A stretch of 64,000 nucleotides of DNA from Oceanobacillus sojae (GTDB taxonomy: Bacteria; Bacillota; Bacilli; Bacillales; Amphibacillaceae): assembly GCF_900162665.1 (NCBI RefSeq), contig NZ_LT727813.1, positions 1,106,603 through 1,170,602 on the forward strand. The letters run 5' to 3'. This document shows, in pieces, positions 1-8,369 of this stretch. A model generated the notes under the pieces. It saw only the letters and a program-made list of their open reading frames with translations. It had not been told where the DNA came from and made no database searches. The translations under genes were made by a program, and so were the position numbers. The first letter of the stretch is position 1; the number at the start of each line of letters is the position of its first letter.

Positions 1-2404
1 CAAGTTGGATTAAATCTACTTGCATATGAAACTTTAATAATTTAAAGTTATCTTGATTCAGAATATCTTTTAATAGTAGACGAACAATTTTTTCTGACTT
101 TTTCTGAGGATCTGAATAATCTAATCGGGCATTTAATTCATCCAATGACTTGTCGTATTCATCATAAAGTAGATCAAATGCCGACACTACCGGGCTATCA
201 TAAATATGCTCTGATTTTGCATAATATTTGATATATCTTGTTAGAGCCGCAATACTTTGATTATTCTTTGTAAAAACTTCATTTCCAGTTACTAATGTGA
301 ATTTATTAATTGCTCTTGAAACAGCAACATTGATTAAAGAAGGATTGTCTACAAAGCTCATATGCTTTTGACTATCCTTCTTTTTATCGAGAACTGTAGA
401 GAATATAATTTCCTTACACTCTCTCCCCTGAAATTTATGTGTTGTATCTTTCGTAATTTCTTGCGGAAAATATTTTTCGGATAAATTCACTTGTTTTCTA
501 TAAGGAGCAATAAAACCGACATTATCTTTATCACTCCATCCAATTTCCAATATCGATTCAAGTTCCCTTAGATTGGTAAGATTTCTTGTATGGGTTCCTT
601 TTGATGTAATAATTAATTCAATGGAAGACTCTCCGTTATCATGTGTCATTGGAATAAGCTGGTTATCGTAAAATTGTTGATTACAAAACTGAATAATTCT
701 CGGATGGCATCTATAATGCTCTTTTAACATTGTCGAAGGAACTTCTTCTTTGAAAAGCTCAACAAAAGAATCCAATAAGCTATATTTGCCACAGTCATAA
801 TATTCAGCCGGGCAACTAACCTCTGCTTTTTCAGGTATATGAGGTAATTGCTTGCGATCACCAACAACAATTACATTCTTTGCACAGCCTAAGCTCAAAA
901 TCCCTGGTACAATATCCTGTTGCGAAGCTTCATCAATGATAATATAGTCTAATACCGCTCCATCAGCGATTGAATTAACGATAGAGTGCGTGCTGCTTCC
1001 TATTACCGGAAACCGCTTTATGAACTTACTAAACTCTTTTCTATTTTTATAGCTTTTAGTTGTAAAAGGCTCTGTCGATGATAGGATTGTTTCTGCCAAC
1101 TGATTTTTTAAGTATTTCATGGAATTAACGGTTAGCTCTTCAAGTAAGTTTTGGAAGCCACTTTCCTTTAACTCCTCTTCACATTCATTTAATTGTTGTT
1201 CTTTTTGCTGTAGCATCTTGTCGTAATAAGCAAATTGCAGTGAATAAATAAAATTTATACGCTCAGAGTAATTACTTAAGAATCGGGTTCTAATTATTTT
1301 GAATTCTAAGAGCAAACGGCATTTATTTTTAAATGAAACCCGTTCTTTCAATAGGGTGTTAATGTAAGCCATTAAATCAGTTATTTTTTGAGGTCTCAAC
1401 TTATATTTTCCCAAATCCTTTAACTCGACAGATGTATTCTTTTTTAACCATTCCTCCAAATACTGTTTTTCGATACTTAGTTCGTTAATTTCCGCTATCA
1501 GTTGAGAAGCTGTGTTTTTTGTTTTCAAATGCCGCTTTATTTTTTCGAGCATATTATCTATTGCTTCTATTTGAATGGTTTCATTTGCTGTTTTAGCGGA
1601 AGGCGGTTTTCCTATATTAGCAAAAAAAGCATCTTTATTATCAGCGTTTCCAAGCTTAGCAACCAAATACTCCAAATCATCTTTCGCCATTTTTTCATAG
1701 ACGTTCTCAACAGCAGTATTATTGTTTGAAACAACTGCGACCGTTTTTTGATTTACTAAAATATTAGATATAATATTAAGGATAGTTTGTGTCTTCCCTG
1801 TTCCTGGAGGTCCTTCTATAATACTTATTTGAGATGAAAAGGCATTTTTGACAGCTTGAAATTGACTTTCATTCAATCCAAACGGGAATATAAGATGCTC
1901 TAACGCAGTTCTTGTTGTATTTTGCCCATAGCAGTATGCATGTAGCGCTGTTTCTGAATGAGGAGTAACCTTTTCTAGTTGACGAAGGATATTTTGAGCT
2001 ATAGGTTTATTTTTCTGATCAGCGTTTTTTACTCGTTCTTTTGTAACATTTAGGAAGTAAGAGAACACGTCTTCATTTTTAAAATTACTTTCAGAATTGA
2101 TTTCGATGTCTGCTGATTTCATTATGTATGACTTTTCCGAAGCTGGATATTTTATTATCACATACTTATCTCCATATTCAACAGCACTTTCTATATTTTG
2201 ATATATATTCTGCTCTCTACATAAAAGCGTCCCAGTCAATTTTTCCTGTGGAGTAATGCTGCATTCTTCTATAGGTAGAGTAAATTCTTTTCCTGATGGA
2301 AACTTTACTGACAGCATTACTTTTTTATCCATTTCTTTGTACCAAAGCCGCCAATCAATTATTTGGTTTGTCTTGTTTTGTCCTTTCATAAAAATAGTAA
2401 CCAT
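1..2404 (-). CDS. Superfamily 1 DNA/RNA helicase-like ATPase (3' end beyond window)
   Basis: An uninterrupted minus-strand reading frame starts at the ATG at 2404-2402 and runs off the left edge, so at least 801 codons are visible. Motifs of a Upf1/Dna2-like SF1 helicase appear in order: a Q-like NESQFQAV (about residue 178), Walker A GPPGTGKT (198-205), Walker B DEAS (about 490), GDRKQLPH (about 515), HYRCHP (about 555) and NVAISRA (about 697). A long coiled-coil-like insertion separates Walker A and B, as in many AAA_11/AAA_12 proteins. Such helicases occur both as housekeeping and as defence or mobile-element genes; the C-terminal domain that would decide is outside the window. Nucleotide-dependent helicase activity is inferred from motifs; the role is unknown. 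Confidence 0.8.
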   Translation of the reverse strand, partial: MVTIFMKGQNKTNQIIDWRLWYKEMDKKVMLSVKFPSGKEFTLPIEECSITPQEKLTGTLLCREQNIYQNIESAVEYGDKYVIIKYPASEKSYIMKSADIEINSESNFKNEDVFSYFLNVTKERVKNADQKNKPIAQNILRQLEKVTPHSETALHAYCYGQNTTRTALEHLIFPFGLNESQFQAVKNAFSSQISIIEGPPGTGKTQTILNIISNILVNQKTVAVVSNNNTAVENVYEKMAKDDLEYLVAKLGNADNKDAFFANIGKPPSAKTANETIQIEAIDNMLEKIKRHLKTKNTASQLIAEINELSIEKQYLEEWLKKNTSVELKDLGKYKLRPQKITDLMAYINTLLKERVSFKNKCRLLLEFKIIRTRFLSNYSERINFIYSLQFAYYDKMLQQKEQQLNECEEELKESGFQNLLEELTVNSMKYLKNQLAETILSSTEPFTTKSYKNRKEFSKFIKRFPVIGSSTHSIVNSIADGAVLDYIIIDEASQQDIVPGILSLGCAKNVIVVGDRKQLPHIPEKAEVSCPAEYYDCGKYSLLDSFVELFKEEVPSTMLKEHYRCHPRIIQFCNQQFYDNQLIPMTHDNGESSIELIITSKGTHTRNLTNLRELESILEIGWSDKDNVGFIAPYRKQVNLSEKYFPQEITKDTTHKFQGRECKEIIFSTVLDKKKDSQKHMSFVDNPSLINVAVSRAINKFTLVTGNEVFTKNNQSIAALTRYIKYYAKSEHIYDSPVVSAFDLLYDEYDKSLDELNARLDYSDPQKKSEKIVRLLLKDILNQDNFKLLKFHMQVDLIQL

Positions 2405-2516
2405 TATATCCCGACACACCTTTTATTTATATATTAATCCCAATTATAACTAAATATTGGTATTTATTCTATTATTGTATTAAAATCATAGTTTATTTGC
2501 TGAAAAACTCAATCAA

Positions 2517-3548
2517 TTACATTGCACTTGCCTTTATGGAGCATTTATAAACAGTGTCTCCAAAAGACCGGACATCGCTGAGATAATCGTATCCTTCCGG
2601 CGAACCATAACGATTGAACATTCTTACGGCTACTACATTTTCCTCTGGAATGACGAGCAGCGTTACATTTGTATAACCAAGTAATTGATAAGAACCCTTT
2701 GGAACTTTATCGCCTATTTGGTTAAAGGTGTTATTTGTGTCTTTTACAAACCATAAAAATCCATTCTTATGAATAGGAAGATTTGGATTCGGAGTCTGAA
2801 TGGATGTTGCCATCTCAATGATTTCTTTAGGAATAATCTGTCTTTCACTCCACTTCCCTTCTTTTAAATGAAGGTATCCCCATAAGGCCAGCTCTTTTGC
2901 AGACACATACATATTCATTCCGGAACCATCTGCTACATCCGTTTCGGTCCAGAAGATGTTATCAGCATCTCGAATAGTATCTGTAATTTTGGAATGAGGC
3001 TGGCTCATCTTAATCCATTCTGTCGATTGAAAGCCGGCTGGATTAAGAACCTGTTCTTTTACAATATCAGCAATAGATTGCCCCGTTGTATTTTTGATAA
3101 TCGTTGCCAGCAATTCGATACTTGGACCTCTGTATGCCCATGATGAACCAGGTTTATATTCACTTACTAATTTACCATCCGCTATTTTAAGGCCATGTGT
3201 ATGAGTTAATAAGTGGCGAATAGTAACACCTTCATATGCGGATAAATGCGCGTCTTTAACGAAACGGCGAATTGGATCATCCATGGAAAAATAGCCATGA
3301 TATATCGCATAAGCAGCTGCAAATCCAATATAAGTCTTTCTTACAGATGCAATGTGGAATTGGGTATCTGCTTGAACATCCCAAGCATGTTTCGTATTCG
3401 ATTGTTTACCAAAATAAGACTCTGTTACGATTTTGTCGTTATGGATAATAAATAGAGCACCACCACTGGAACCCATCTTTTCAGCACTTTCTTTTACATG
3501 AGTATGTACATCTTCAAACAAGCTTGCGTATTCTTTTTTTAATAGCAA
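2517..3548 (-). CDS. Beta-lactamase-family serine hydrolase
   Basis: About 343 residues with the class C beta-lactamase/penicillin-binding fold. The nucleophile motif SVRK (SxxK) lies near residue 68 and is followed by a conserved LLTHTHGL segment; a YRG occupies the place of the usual YxN. No signal peptide is evident, so a cytoplasmic esterase or peptidase-like role is possible; the substrate is unknown. A GTG at 3557 would extend the frame by three codons, but the Shine-Dalgarno AAAGGAG (3565-3559) lies almost on it, so the TTG at 3548 is preferred. The gene sits behind a terminator and a short leader frame that ends one base before this TTG, suggesting attenuation. Confidence 0.75.
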   Translation of the reverse strand: MLLKKEYASLFEDVHTHVKESAEKMGSSGGALFIIHNDKIVTESYFGKQSNTKHAWDVQADTQFHIASVRKTYIGFAAAYAIYHGYFSMDDPIRRFVKDAHLSAYEGVTIRHLLTHTHGLKIADGKLVSEYKPGSSWAYRGPSIELLATIIKNTTGQSIADIVKEQVLNPAGFQSTEWIKMSQPHSKITDTIRDADNIFWTETDVADGSGMNMYVSAKELALWGYLHLKEGKWSERQIIPKEIIEMATSIQTPNPNLPIHKNGFLWFVKDTNNTFNQIGDKVPKGSYQLLGYTNVTLLVIPEENVVAVRMFNRYGSPEGYDYLSDVRSFGDTVYKCSIKASAM

Positions 3549-3549
3549 T

Positions 3550-3648
3550 TTATCCACTCTCCTTTAAAAATAAAGAAAGTGCCCCCAATACAATATGATT
3601 GGAGGCACTGCGCAACATTACTGTTTTTAACCGTAAGGACACCAACAT
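3550..3648 (-). CDS. Putative 32-aa leader peptide upstream of the serine hydrolase
   Basis: A small frame starts at ATG 3648, preceded by a weak AGTGAG ribosome site, and ends in TAA at 3552-3550, one base before the hydrolase TTG start. It reads through the terminator stem at 3578-3609. Residues 5-8 are LRLK, containing an Arg-Leu-Lys of the +x+ type known to stall macrolide-bound ribosomes in Erm leader peptides. Translation of this frame is a prediction; the frame could be fortuitous. Confidence 0.35.
   Translation of the reverse strand: MLVSLRLKTVMLRSASNHIVLGALSLFLKESG
3566..3609 (-). terminator. Intrinsic terminator/attenuator before the serine hydrolase
   Basis: On the minus strand AGTGCCTCCAAT (3609-3598) pairs over 12 bp (one G-U) with ATTGGGGGCACT (3589-3578), leaving an 8-nt loop, followed by the U-rich tract TTTCTTTATTTTT. 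It lies between the promoter at 3686-3714 and the hydrolase start, so most transcripts should stop there unless it is antagonised. Confidence 0.65.
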
Positions 3649-3685
3649 AAGTTATCTCACTTATGTCACCTGTATAATTATTATG

Positions 3686-3714
3686 AGTGTAGCATGGTAC
3701 AATATTTATTGCAA
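3686..3714 (-). promoter_or_regulatory. Sigma-A-like promoter for the attenuated hydrolase transcript
   Basis: TTGCAA (3714-3709), a 17-bp spacer and TACACT (3691-3686) on the minus strand. The start would be near 3680, giving a leader of about 130 nt. The leader also contains a perfect ACATAAGT/ACTTATGT hairpin just before the leader-peptide ATG. Confidence 0.45.
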
Positions 3715-3925
3715 TAATCTGTTAATAAATTTAAAATCGTGTACACTTTAATTAAAACTTGCTTTAGATAATATTATATTAATTTACTTGGTTTTGTTAT
3801 TTCATGTTTAATGCATAATAAAAGTACAGAGTATTGCAACCAAAATGTTAGAAGGTTGCACAAATAAAAAAAGGCTTGCCAGCCCTAACAAAATACTCTA
3901 CCGTTAATAGCGACTAAACAAATTA

Positions 3926-5416
3926 ATGGTGGAGGTAAGTGAAAGGATGCTAGCAATGCCCGAAGTTAATCATATCAAAAATTTACGTAATAATAAATCA
4001 CTATCAATTAATGAAATAGTAAAAAGAACAGGTTTTGCTTGGAAAACCGTTAAGAAATATGCGGATGAAGATCAATTACCCGAGGAAAAAACACCCATAA
4101 AAAAAGGTATGATGTATGAAGAAGAGTGGGGAGAAATTGTTTCTGATTGGCTAATGGAGGACCAAGCACTTAAAAAGAAATTGCGAAGGAATAATAAAAA
4201 TATATTTGAAGAATTACAGCGATTAAAGTTCCCGGGTTCTTATCGAACCGTTTGTAACTATATCGCTGAATGGAAAGATAAAATGTTAGATGAAACTGAC
4301 ACAGTAAAAGAGGAATATGATAGGTTAACACATCCTCCGGCGGAAGCCCAGATAGATTTTGGAGTTACAGAAGTCGTACATGAAGGGAAAGTAAAAGATA
4401 CGCATTGCTTGGTCTTGAGTTTCCCCTTTAGTAATGGTGGATTTGTAGCACCCTTACCGGCAGAAAATCAAGAATGCTTTTTGGAAGGTATTAAAATACT
4501 TTTTGAACAAGCTGGCTTTGTTCCAAGGACACTGTGGTTAGATAATCTATCAGCTGCCGTTGTAAAAGCTAGAGTTCATAATCAGGAAACCATTTTCAAT
4601 GAGGGTTTTCAACGGTTTGCCAATCACTATGGATTTGAGCCGGTAGCCTGTAATCCAAGAAAAGGAAATGAAAAAGGGCATGTAGAAAATAAGGTTGGTT
4701 ATGTTCGATATAATTTCTTTACGCCATCACCCGTTGTTCAGGATCTGACACACTTACGTGCGTTATTGCTCAAACATTGTCAGGATGATCATTTAAGGGT
4801 GCATTATAAAAAAGGAATTTGTATCGCGGATCTAATAGAGGAAGAAAAGAAATATGGTCTCGCATTACCTGAGAAAGAGTATCCAGTATTTAATAAAACA
4901 CTGACTTCAGCTAATAAATATGGTGAGGTAAAAATTGATGGACAGGAAATCCACATACCGAATAGTTATCACTATACACAATTGTATGTAATTAAGTACT
5001 GGGATGACTTTAAAGTGATTTCTCCACAAGGAGAGGTACTTTATAAGGGACCTAGACAATATATGAATCGGTCTAGGGAAATTCCATGGCAATTCATTTT
5101 GAAAAATTGGATGAGGAAACCAAGATCAATTACCTATTCTAGATACTTCCCATATCTTCCAGGAAGAATCGCGCATTATTTGAATAGTGAATCAATGGAA
5201 CTCAGAAAAGAACGTGTCGATTGGTTACAGAGCTTCATAATAAAATACAGTATGCAAGAAATAGATGAGCGTTTCTATGAATTGTTACCAGTGGATGATA
5301 AAGAAAATAGAAATGAATCATTACATGCTTCGGTTGCACATCCGTATGATATAAATTGGAGTATCTACGACTCTCTTCAACCCTTCAACCATTCGTTGAC
5401 AGGAGAGGAAGTATAG
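3926..5416 (+). CDS. istA: IS21-family transposase IstA
   Basis: 496 residues. An N-terminal helix-turn-helix (about residues 24-47, INEIVKRTGFAWKTVKKY) is followed by an rve integrase core with the acidic triad D144 (AQIDFG), D206 (LWLDN) and E254 (KGHVEN). It binds the terminal repeats and catalyses strand transfer, helped by IstB. The IstB gene starts one base after its stop codon. In-frame ATGs at 3947 and 3956 are alternative starts; the GGAGG at 3931 favours one of these. Confidence 0.9.
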   Translation: MVEVSERMLAMPEVNHIKNLRNNKSLSINEIVKRTGFAWKTVKKYADEDQLPEEKTPIKKGMMYEEEWGEIVSDWLMEDQALKKKLRRNNKNIFEELQRLKFPGSYRTVCNYIAEWKDKMLDETDTVKEEYDRLTHPPAEAQIDFGVTEVVHEGKVKDTHCLVLSFPFSNGGFVAPLPAENQECFLEGIKILFEQAGFVPRTLWLDNLSAAVVKARVHNQETIFNEGFQRFANHYGFEPVACNPRKGNEKGHVENKVGYVRYNFFTPSPVVQDLTHLRALLLKHCQDDHLRVHYKKGICIADLIEEEKKYGLALPEKEYPVFNKTLTSANKYGEVKIDGQEIHIPNSYHYTQLYVIKYWDDFKVISPQGEVLYKGPRQYMNRSREIPWQFILKNWMRKPRSITYSRYFPYLPGRIAHYLNSESMELRKERVDWLQSFIIKYSMQEIDERFYELLPVDDKENRNESLHASVAHPYDINWSIYDSLQPFNHSLTGEEV

Positions 5417-5417
5417 A

Positions 5418-6146
5418 ATGTCTAATTTGATTAGAGAGAAATGCAAATCGTTGCGTTTAGCATATGTCGCAGACATATACGAGCAGATTCCCTTCGAGAA
5501 TCCTGAGCAGTATATCTCGGCTTTATTACAACAAGAATTAGAACATAGAGAGGTAGCTAAAGGAGAGCGTTTGATCAAAAAGGCGAAATTCATGAATGAA
5601 AAAGAACTAAAGGATTACCGGTGGAGTGAACATATTCGTCTCCCTCCACAATTGGATAGAGAAAGTCTCGAATCATTATATTTTATCGATAAAAAAGAGA
5701 ATTTAATTTTAACAGGTGCGCCTGGGACTGGGAAGTCTCATCTGGTTACAGCGCTTGGTCGAAAGGCATGTAGATCTGGATATGAAGTCCGTTTCTATCG
5801 AGTGGCCGATTTGGTAGAACTACTTGAAAAGTCTTGGAGAGAAGGACGCTTTCAAGCCTTACGCAATAGGTTTAATAAAGTAGAGATGATTATTTTAGAC
5901 GAGATGGGATATGTTCCATTTAGTAAGGAAGGCGCTGAATTATTATTCCAATTGATATCTGATTGGTATGAGAGGTCTAGCCTCGTGATTACATCCAATT
6001 TAGAATTTAGTCAATGGAATAGAATATTTACAGATGCGCGTTTAACAGCTGCATTAGTAGATCGAGTTATTCACCACGCGCACATTTTGAGCTTTACTGG
6101 GGATAGTTATCGCGTCACACATGCGCTTTCCAATCATCAATCATAA
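5418..6146 (+). CDS. istB: IS21-family helper ATPase IstB
   Basis: 242-residue AAA+ ATPase of the DnaC/IstB family: Walker A GAPGTGKS at 100-107 and a Walker B MIILDEMG near residue 157. IstB oligomerises on target DNA and recruits and activates IstA. Full length for the family and directly downstream of istA, so it completes the element. Confidence 0.92.
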   Translation: MSNLIREKCKSLRLAYVADIYEQIPFENPEQYISALLQQELEHREVAKGERLIKKAKFMNEKELKDYRWSEHIRLPPQLDRESLESLYFIDKKENLILTGAPGTGKSHLVTALGRKACRSGYEVRFYRVADLVELLEKSWREGRFQALRNRFNKVEMIILDEMGYVPFSKEGAELLFQLISDWYERSSLVITSNLEFSQWNRIFTDARLTAALVDRVIHHAHILSFTGDSYRVTHALSNHQS

Positions 6147-6229
6147 TAAAATACGGGCTGGCAAAGTTCTAACCTTTTCATTGCAATCTTGTAACCTTTT
6201 AAGTTGCAAAACACATTTCAGCACACCCC

Positions 6230-6613
6230 TCAACCAACTTTAATCCCAAAAGCAATCCATCTTCCGTCTATATCTTCAACTACAAATTCTTTATTATTGT
6301 AATCTGTATCATTTAATGAACGGACTATCTTCACACCAGAGCTGATCATTTCTTCTTGAAGTTCTTCTTGATTTTTTGTAATAAAGTAAGCATCATACCC
6401 ATAACCATACAAGTCTCTATTCGGAATTACCTTTTGCCCATTCGTTTTGATTAGAATTATTTCTGTTGTATCACGATACAAACAAATATGGGGCTCATTC
6501 GCATTCAAATAAGGAATAGCCTTAAACCCCATTTTCTGTTCATAATAATTTGCGGTTTTGATTATATCCTTTGTTGGAAATATACAATGTGACTCTATTA
6601 AAAGGTTCTTCAT
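6230..6613 (-). CDS. VOC-family (glyoxalase/bleomycin-resistance fold) protein
   Basis: 127 residues with the beta-alpha-beta-beta-beta organisation of VOC proteins: an N-terminal ESHCIFPTKDIIKTANYYEQKMGF module and a C-terminal KEFVVEDIDGRWIAFG strand. Such proteins bind metals or small hydrophobic ligands, as dioxygenases, lyases or drug-binding proteins; the ligand cannot be told from sequence. Its stop codon is 22 bp from the right end of the IS21 element, which landed just outside the gene. Confidence 0.7.
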   Translation of the reverse strand: MKNLLIESHCIFPTKDIIKTANYYEQKMGFKAIPYLNANEPHICLYRDTTEIILIKTNGQKVIPNRDLYGYGYDAYFITKNQEELQEEMISSGVKIVRSLNDTDYNNKEFVVEDIDGRWIAFGIKVG

Positions 6614-6767
6614 TTTCTATCTCCTTACATATTGGTTAGATTTTTATTCATTATTTTATTGATCCGAAACACACGCAGACGTATACCAAAATGGCTAAAC
6701 ATACCATTGGTGACTCCTAAATTGATTAGAATTACTATTCTAATTAAGATACAACCAAATTAAGATT

Positions 6768-7094
6768 TCAAATAAAATAAGGAATATAGTATAGGAAACT
6801 ACATAATATTCCAAGAATGGAAAACAAATAAATCCCTATTAAAACCGGATTAAGCCTTAACCTGAAAATTTTAACTTTATAATCTGTCCCGCCTTGATAC
6901 CTATCTGTGACTTGCTGATTATTTCCATGGTAATTACCAAAATAGGAGATAATCCAAGTCAGGCATAATATTAAAAAGCATGCAACAAAGAGCGTATCAA
7001 TAAAAGAGAAATGGTATACTACAGTTATTGCTAAGATGAATAGTAATTGAATAATCATTGTTATCCCTATCGTTATTACTTTTCTCACTTTCAT
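6768..7094 (-). CDS. Small membrane protein, unknown function
   Basis: 108 residues with three predicted transmembrane segments (about 8-29, 32-52 and 84-106) and a basic/polar loop between the second and third. I do not recognise a family with certainty. It is preceded by a VOC protein gene and followed by a CPBP protease gene on the same strand, separated by 150-180 bp without obvious coupling. Confidence 0.55.
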   Translation of the reverse strand: MKVRKVITIGITMIIQLLFILAITVVYHFSFIDTLFVACFLILCLTWIISYFGNYHGNNQQVTDRYQGGTDYKVKIFRLRLNPVLIGIYLFSILGILCSFLYYIPYFI

Positions 7095-7271
7095 TACACC
7101 ACCCTGTTCATTTTAAGTTTAGCTGCAATATAATCCCATAAGAAAGCAATGGAAATAACTAAAGATTTAAAAATTCCTACTATCATTATTCTTGTAAAGC
7201 AGTAAATAGGATCTACTCCTTTACTTTAGCTGATTACCATCTCGGCACGAAGTCAAAATTATAAAATGTTA

Positions 7272-7973
7272 TTAACCCCCATGTATGTCATATAAGCTAT
7301 GTAGGATAATTGAAGGAATGATGGATCTTGTTTTGTACCAAAGAAAAAAAGCAATAAGTGCGAATAAACCAGTTAGAACCGGTTTATCTATATGCAGCAA
7401 AGCAAAAATCACAGATTGAACGATTACTCCTGACCAAACTGGAATAAATCTGGATAAGAAAATCATTGCACAAACCCGATTAACCAGCTCCTCCCAAACA
7501 GGAATGAGAAGGCAAGAATTTAATAAGTACAGTAAAAATTCCGGAAAAGAAATAAATGTATATCTAAACCCTAAGCTATGGAAATTAACTAACTCCTCAT
7601 TCATAAAGAATCTATATTTAAAGAAAATATGGTTGAGATAATAAAATAATAAATAAGCCAATACAATCCAAAAATAGGTAGAGATTTTTTTCATTACCGA
7701 AAAATCTAATACCCTTGTATACAATTTTCTTGTTGGTTTATAGAGGAAGCTAATCAAAATAATAGCAAATGCTGAAACTATTTTAATAGTACTTGGATAT
7801 AAGAAATAAGATTTATTTAAAATATCCCCTGCGCTAAAAATAATTATTACTGCAAATATGTATATTAACAAAGAAGTGGTGGAAATATCCTGCCCCAGTT
7901 TTTTATATTCATCGTACACCTCATATTTATTAGCGAACAATCTAATTATACCCATTTTAGAGAATATTTCCAA
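7272..7973 (-). CDS. CPBP-family intramembrane metalloprotease (CAAX protease-like)
   Basis: 233 residues with about six hydrophobic segments. The three signature motifs are present in the C-terminal half: EELVNR (EExxxR), FALLH (FxxxH) and HSLYD (HxxxD-like). These glutamate/histidine residues form the active site in Rce1/CPBP proteases. In Firmicutes such proteins are often tied to bacteriocin immunity or peptide processing, but no bacteriocin gene is visible here. It lies just beyond the displaced rpsI terminator, in the chromosomal flank of the mobile element. Confidence 0.75.
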   Translation of the reverse strand: MEIFSKMGIIRLFANKYEVYDEYKKLGQDISTTSLLIYIFAVIIIFSAGDILNKSYFLYPSTIKIVSAFAIILISFLYKPTRKLYTRVLDFSVMKKISTYFWIVLAYLLFYYLNHIFFKYRFFMNEELVNFHSLGFRYTFISFPEFLLYLLNSCLLIPVWEELVNRVCAMIFLSRFIPVWSGVIVQSVIFALLHIDKPVLTGLFALIAFFLWYKTRSIIPSIILHSLYDIHGG

Positions 7974-8106
7974 TATAATTTTATTGCAAAAATATAAGTC
8001 GGAGCAAATTCCTTTGATCTTTTATTGAACCAGACTAATCGATATTGTATTCTCATTGTCTTTAGAAGCTGTAAAGCGTGCACCTGTTTCTGTTTTCATC
8101 GCAATC

Positions 8107-8138
8107 AAAAAAGCACTCCCCAAATAAATGAGAAGTGC
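8107..8138 (-). terminator. Probable original rpsI terminator, displaced by the mobile element
   Basis: On the minus strand GCACTTCTC (8138-8130) pairs with GGGGAGTGC (8121-8113), 9 bp including G-U pairs, with loop ATTTATTT, then TTTTTT. It lies 24 bp beyond the left att core at 8162-8175. Removing the element would put it immediately downstream of the rpsI stop codon. Confidence 0.65.
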
Positions 8139-8161
8139 CATAAACATTGATATAACAATGA

Positions 8162-8175
8162 TATTAACGTTTTGA
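8162..8175. repeat. Left attachment-site core (att) of the element
   Basis: TATTAACGTTTTGA, identical to 17621-17634 at the rpsI 3' end. It reads TCAAAACGTTAATA in the direction of rpsI transcription, i.e. the Ser-Lys-Arg-stop end of the ancestral rpsI copy. Confidence 0.8.
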
Positions 8176-8290
8176 GAAATATCTAAATGATTTTTAAGTG
8201 CACTTAATCCATGGAAATCCTTCTATATCAACGTTTCGGCAATTGTTATATGGTTAAAAATGTATGGAAAAGGATTGAAATTGACATTAC

Positions 8291-8310
8291 TTGAACCAAG
8301 TTGCACCATT
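8291..8310. repeat. Left arm-type integrase sites (two 10-bp repeats)
   Basis: TTGAACCAAG followed directly by TTGCACCATT. The same tandem, TTGCACCAAC-TTGCACCAAA, lies inside the right end at 17568-17587 in the same orientation. The integrase has an N-terminal arm-binding-type domain, so these are the likely arm sites. Confidence 0.6.
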
Positions 8311-8369
8311 ATTACAGATGCTAGTTGAATACTATTTGTAAAAATAATATTATATATCAATTTGCTCTT

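Larger units (their letters stand above)
3835..6208 (+). mobile_element. IS21-family insertion sequence
   Basis: The istA-istB pair is flanked by related terminal sequences: TGCAACC at 3835 on the left and, in inverted orientation, TGCAACTT ending at 6208 on the right. Inside each end lie further similar copies (GGTTGCA, GATTGCA, CTTGCCAGCCC/TTTGCCAGCCC), the multiple imperfect end repeats typical of IS21. I see no clear target duplication (flanks AGTAT and AAACA), so the insertion may be old or the exact ends are off by a base. Both genes are intact, so the element may still be active. Confidence 0.8.

Noticed and set aside
3826-6216. Target-site duplication of the IS21 element
   Set aside because: The bases flanking the two ends do not match over 4-8 bp at any of the nearby end choices.
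8036-8225. Minus-strand frame of about 65 codons crossing the left att core, with a hydrophobic stretch
   Set aside because: It consists of the old rpsI end and its terminator hairpin plus element end; no ribosome site and no plausible start.
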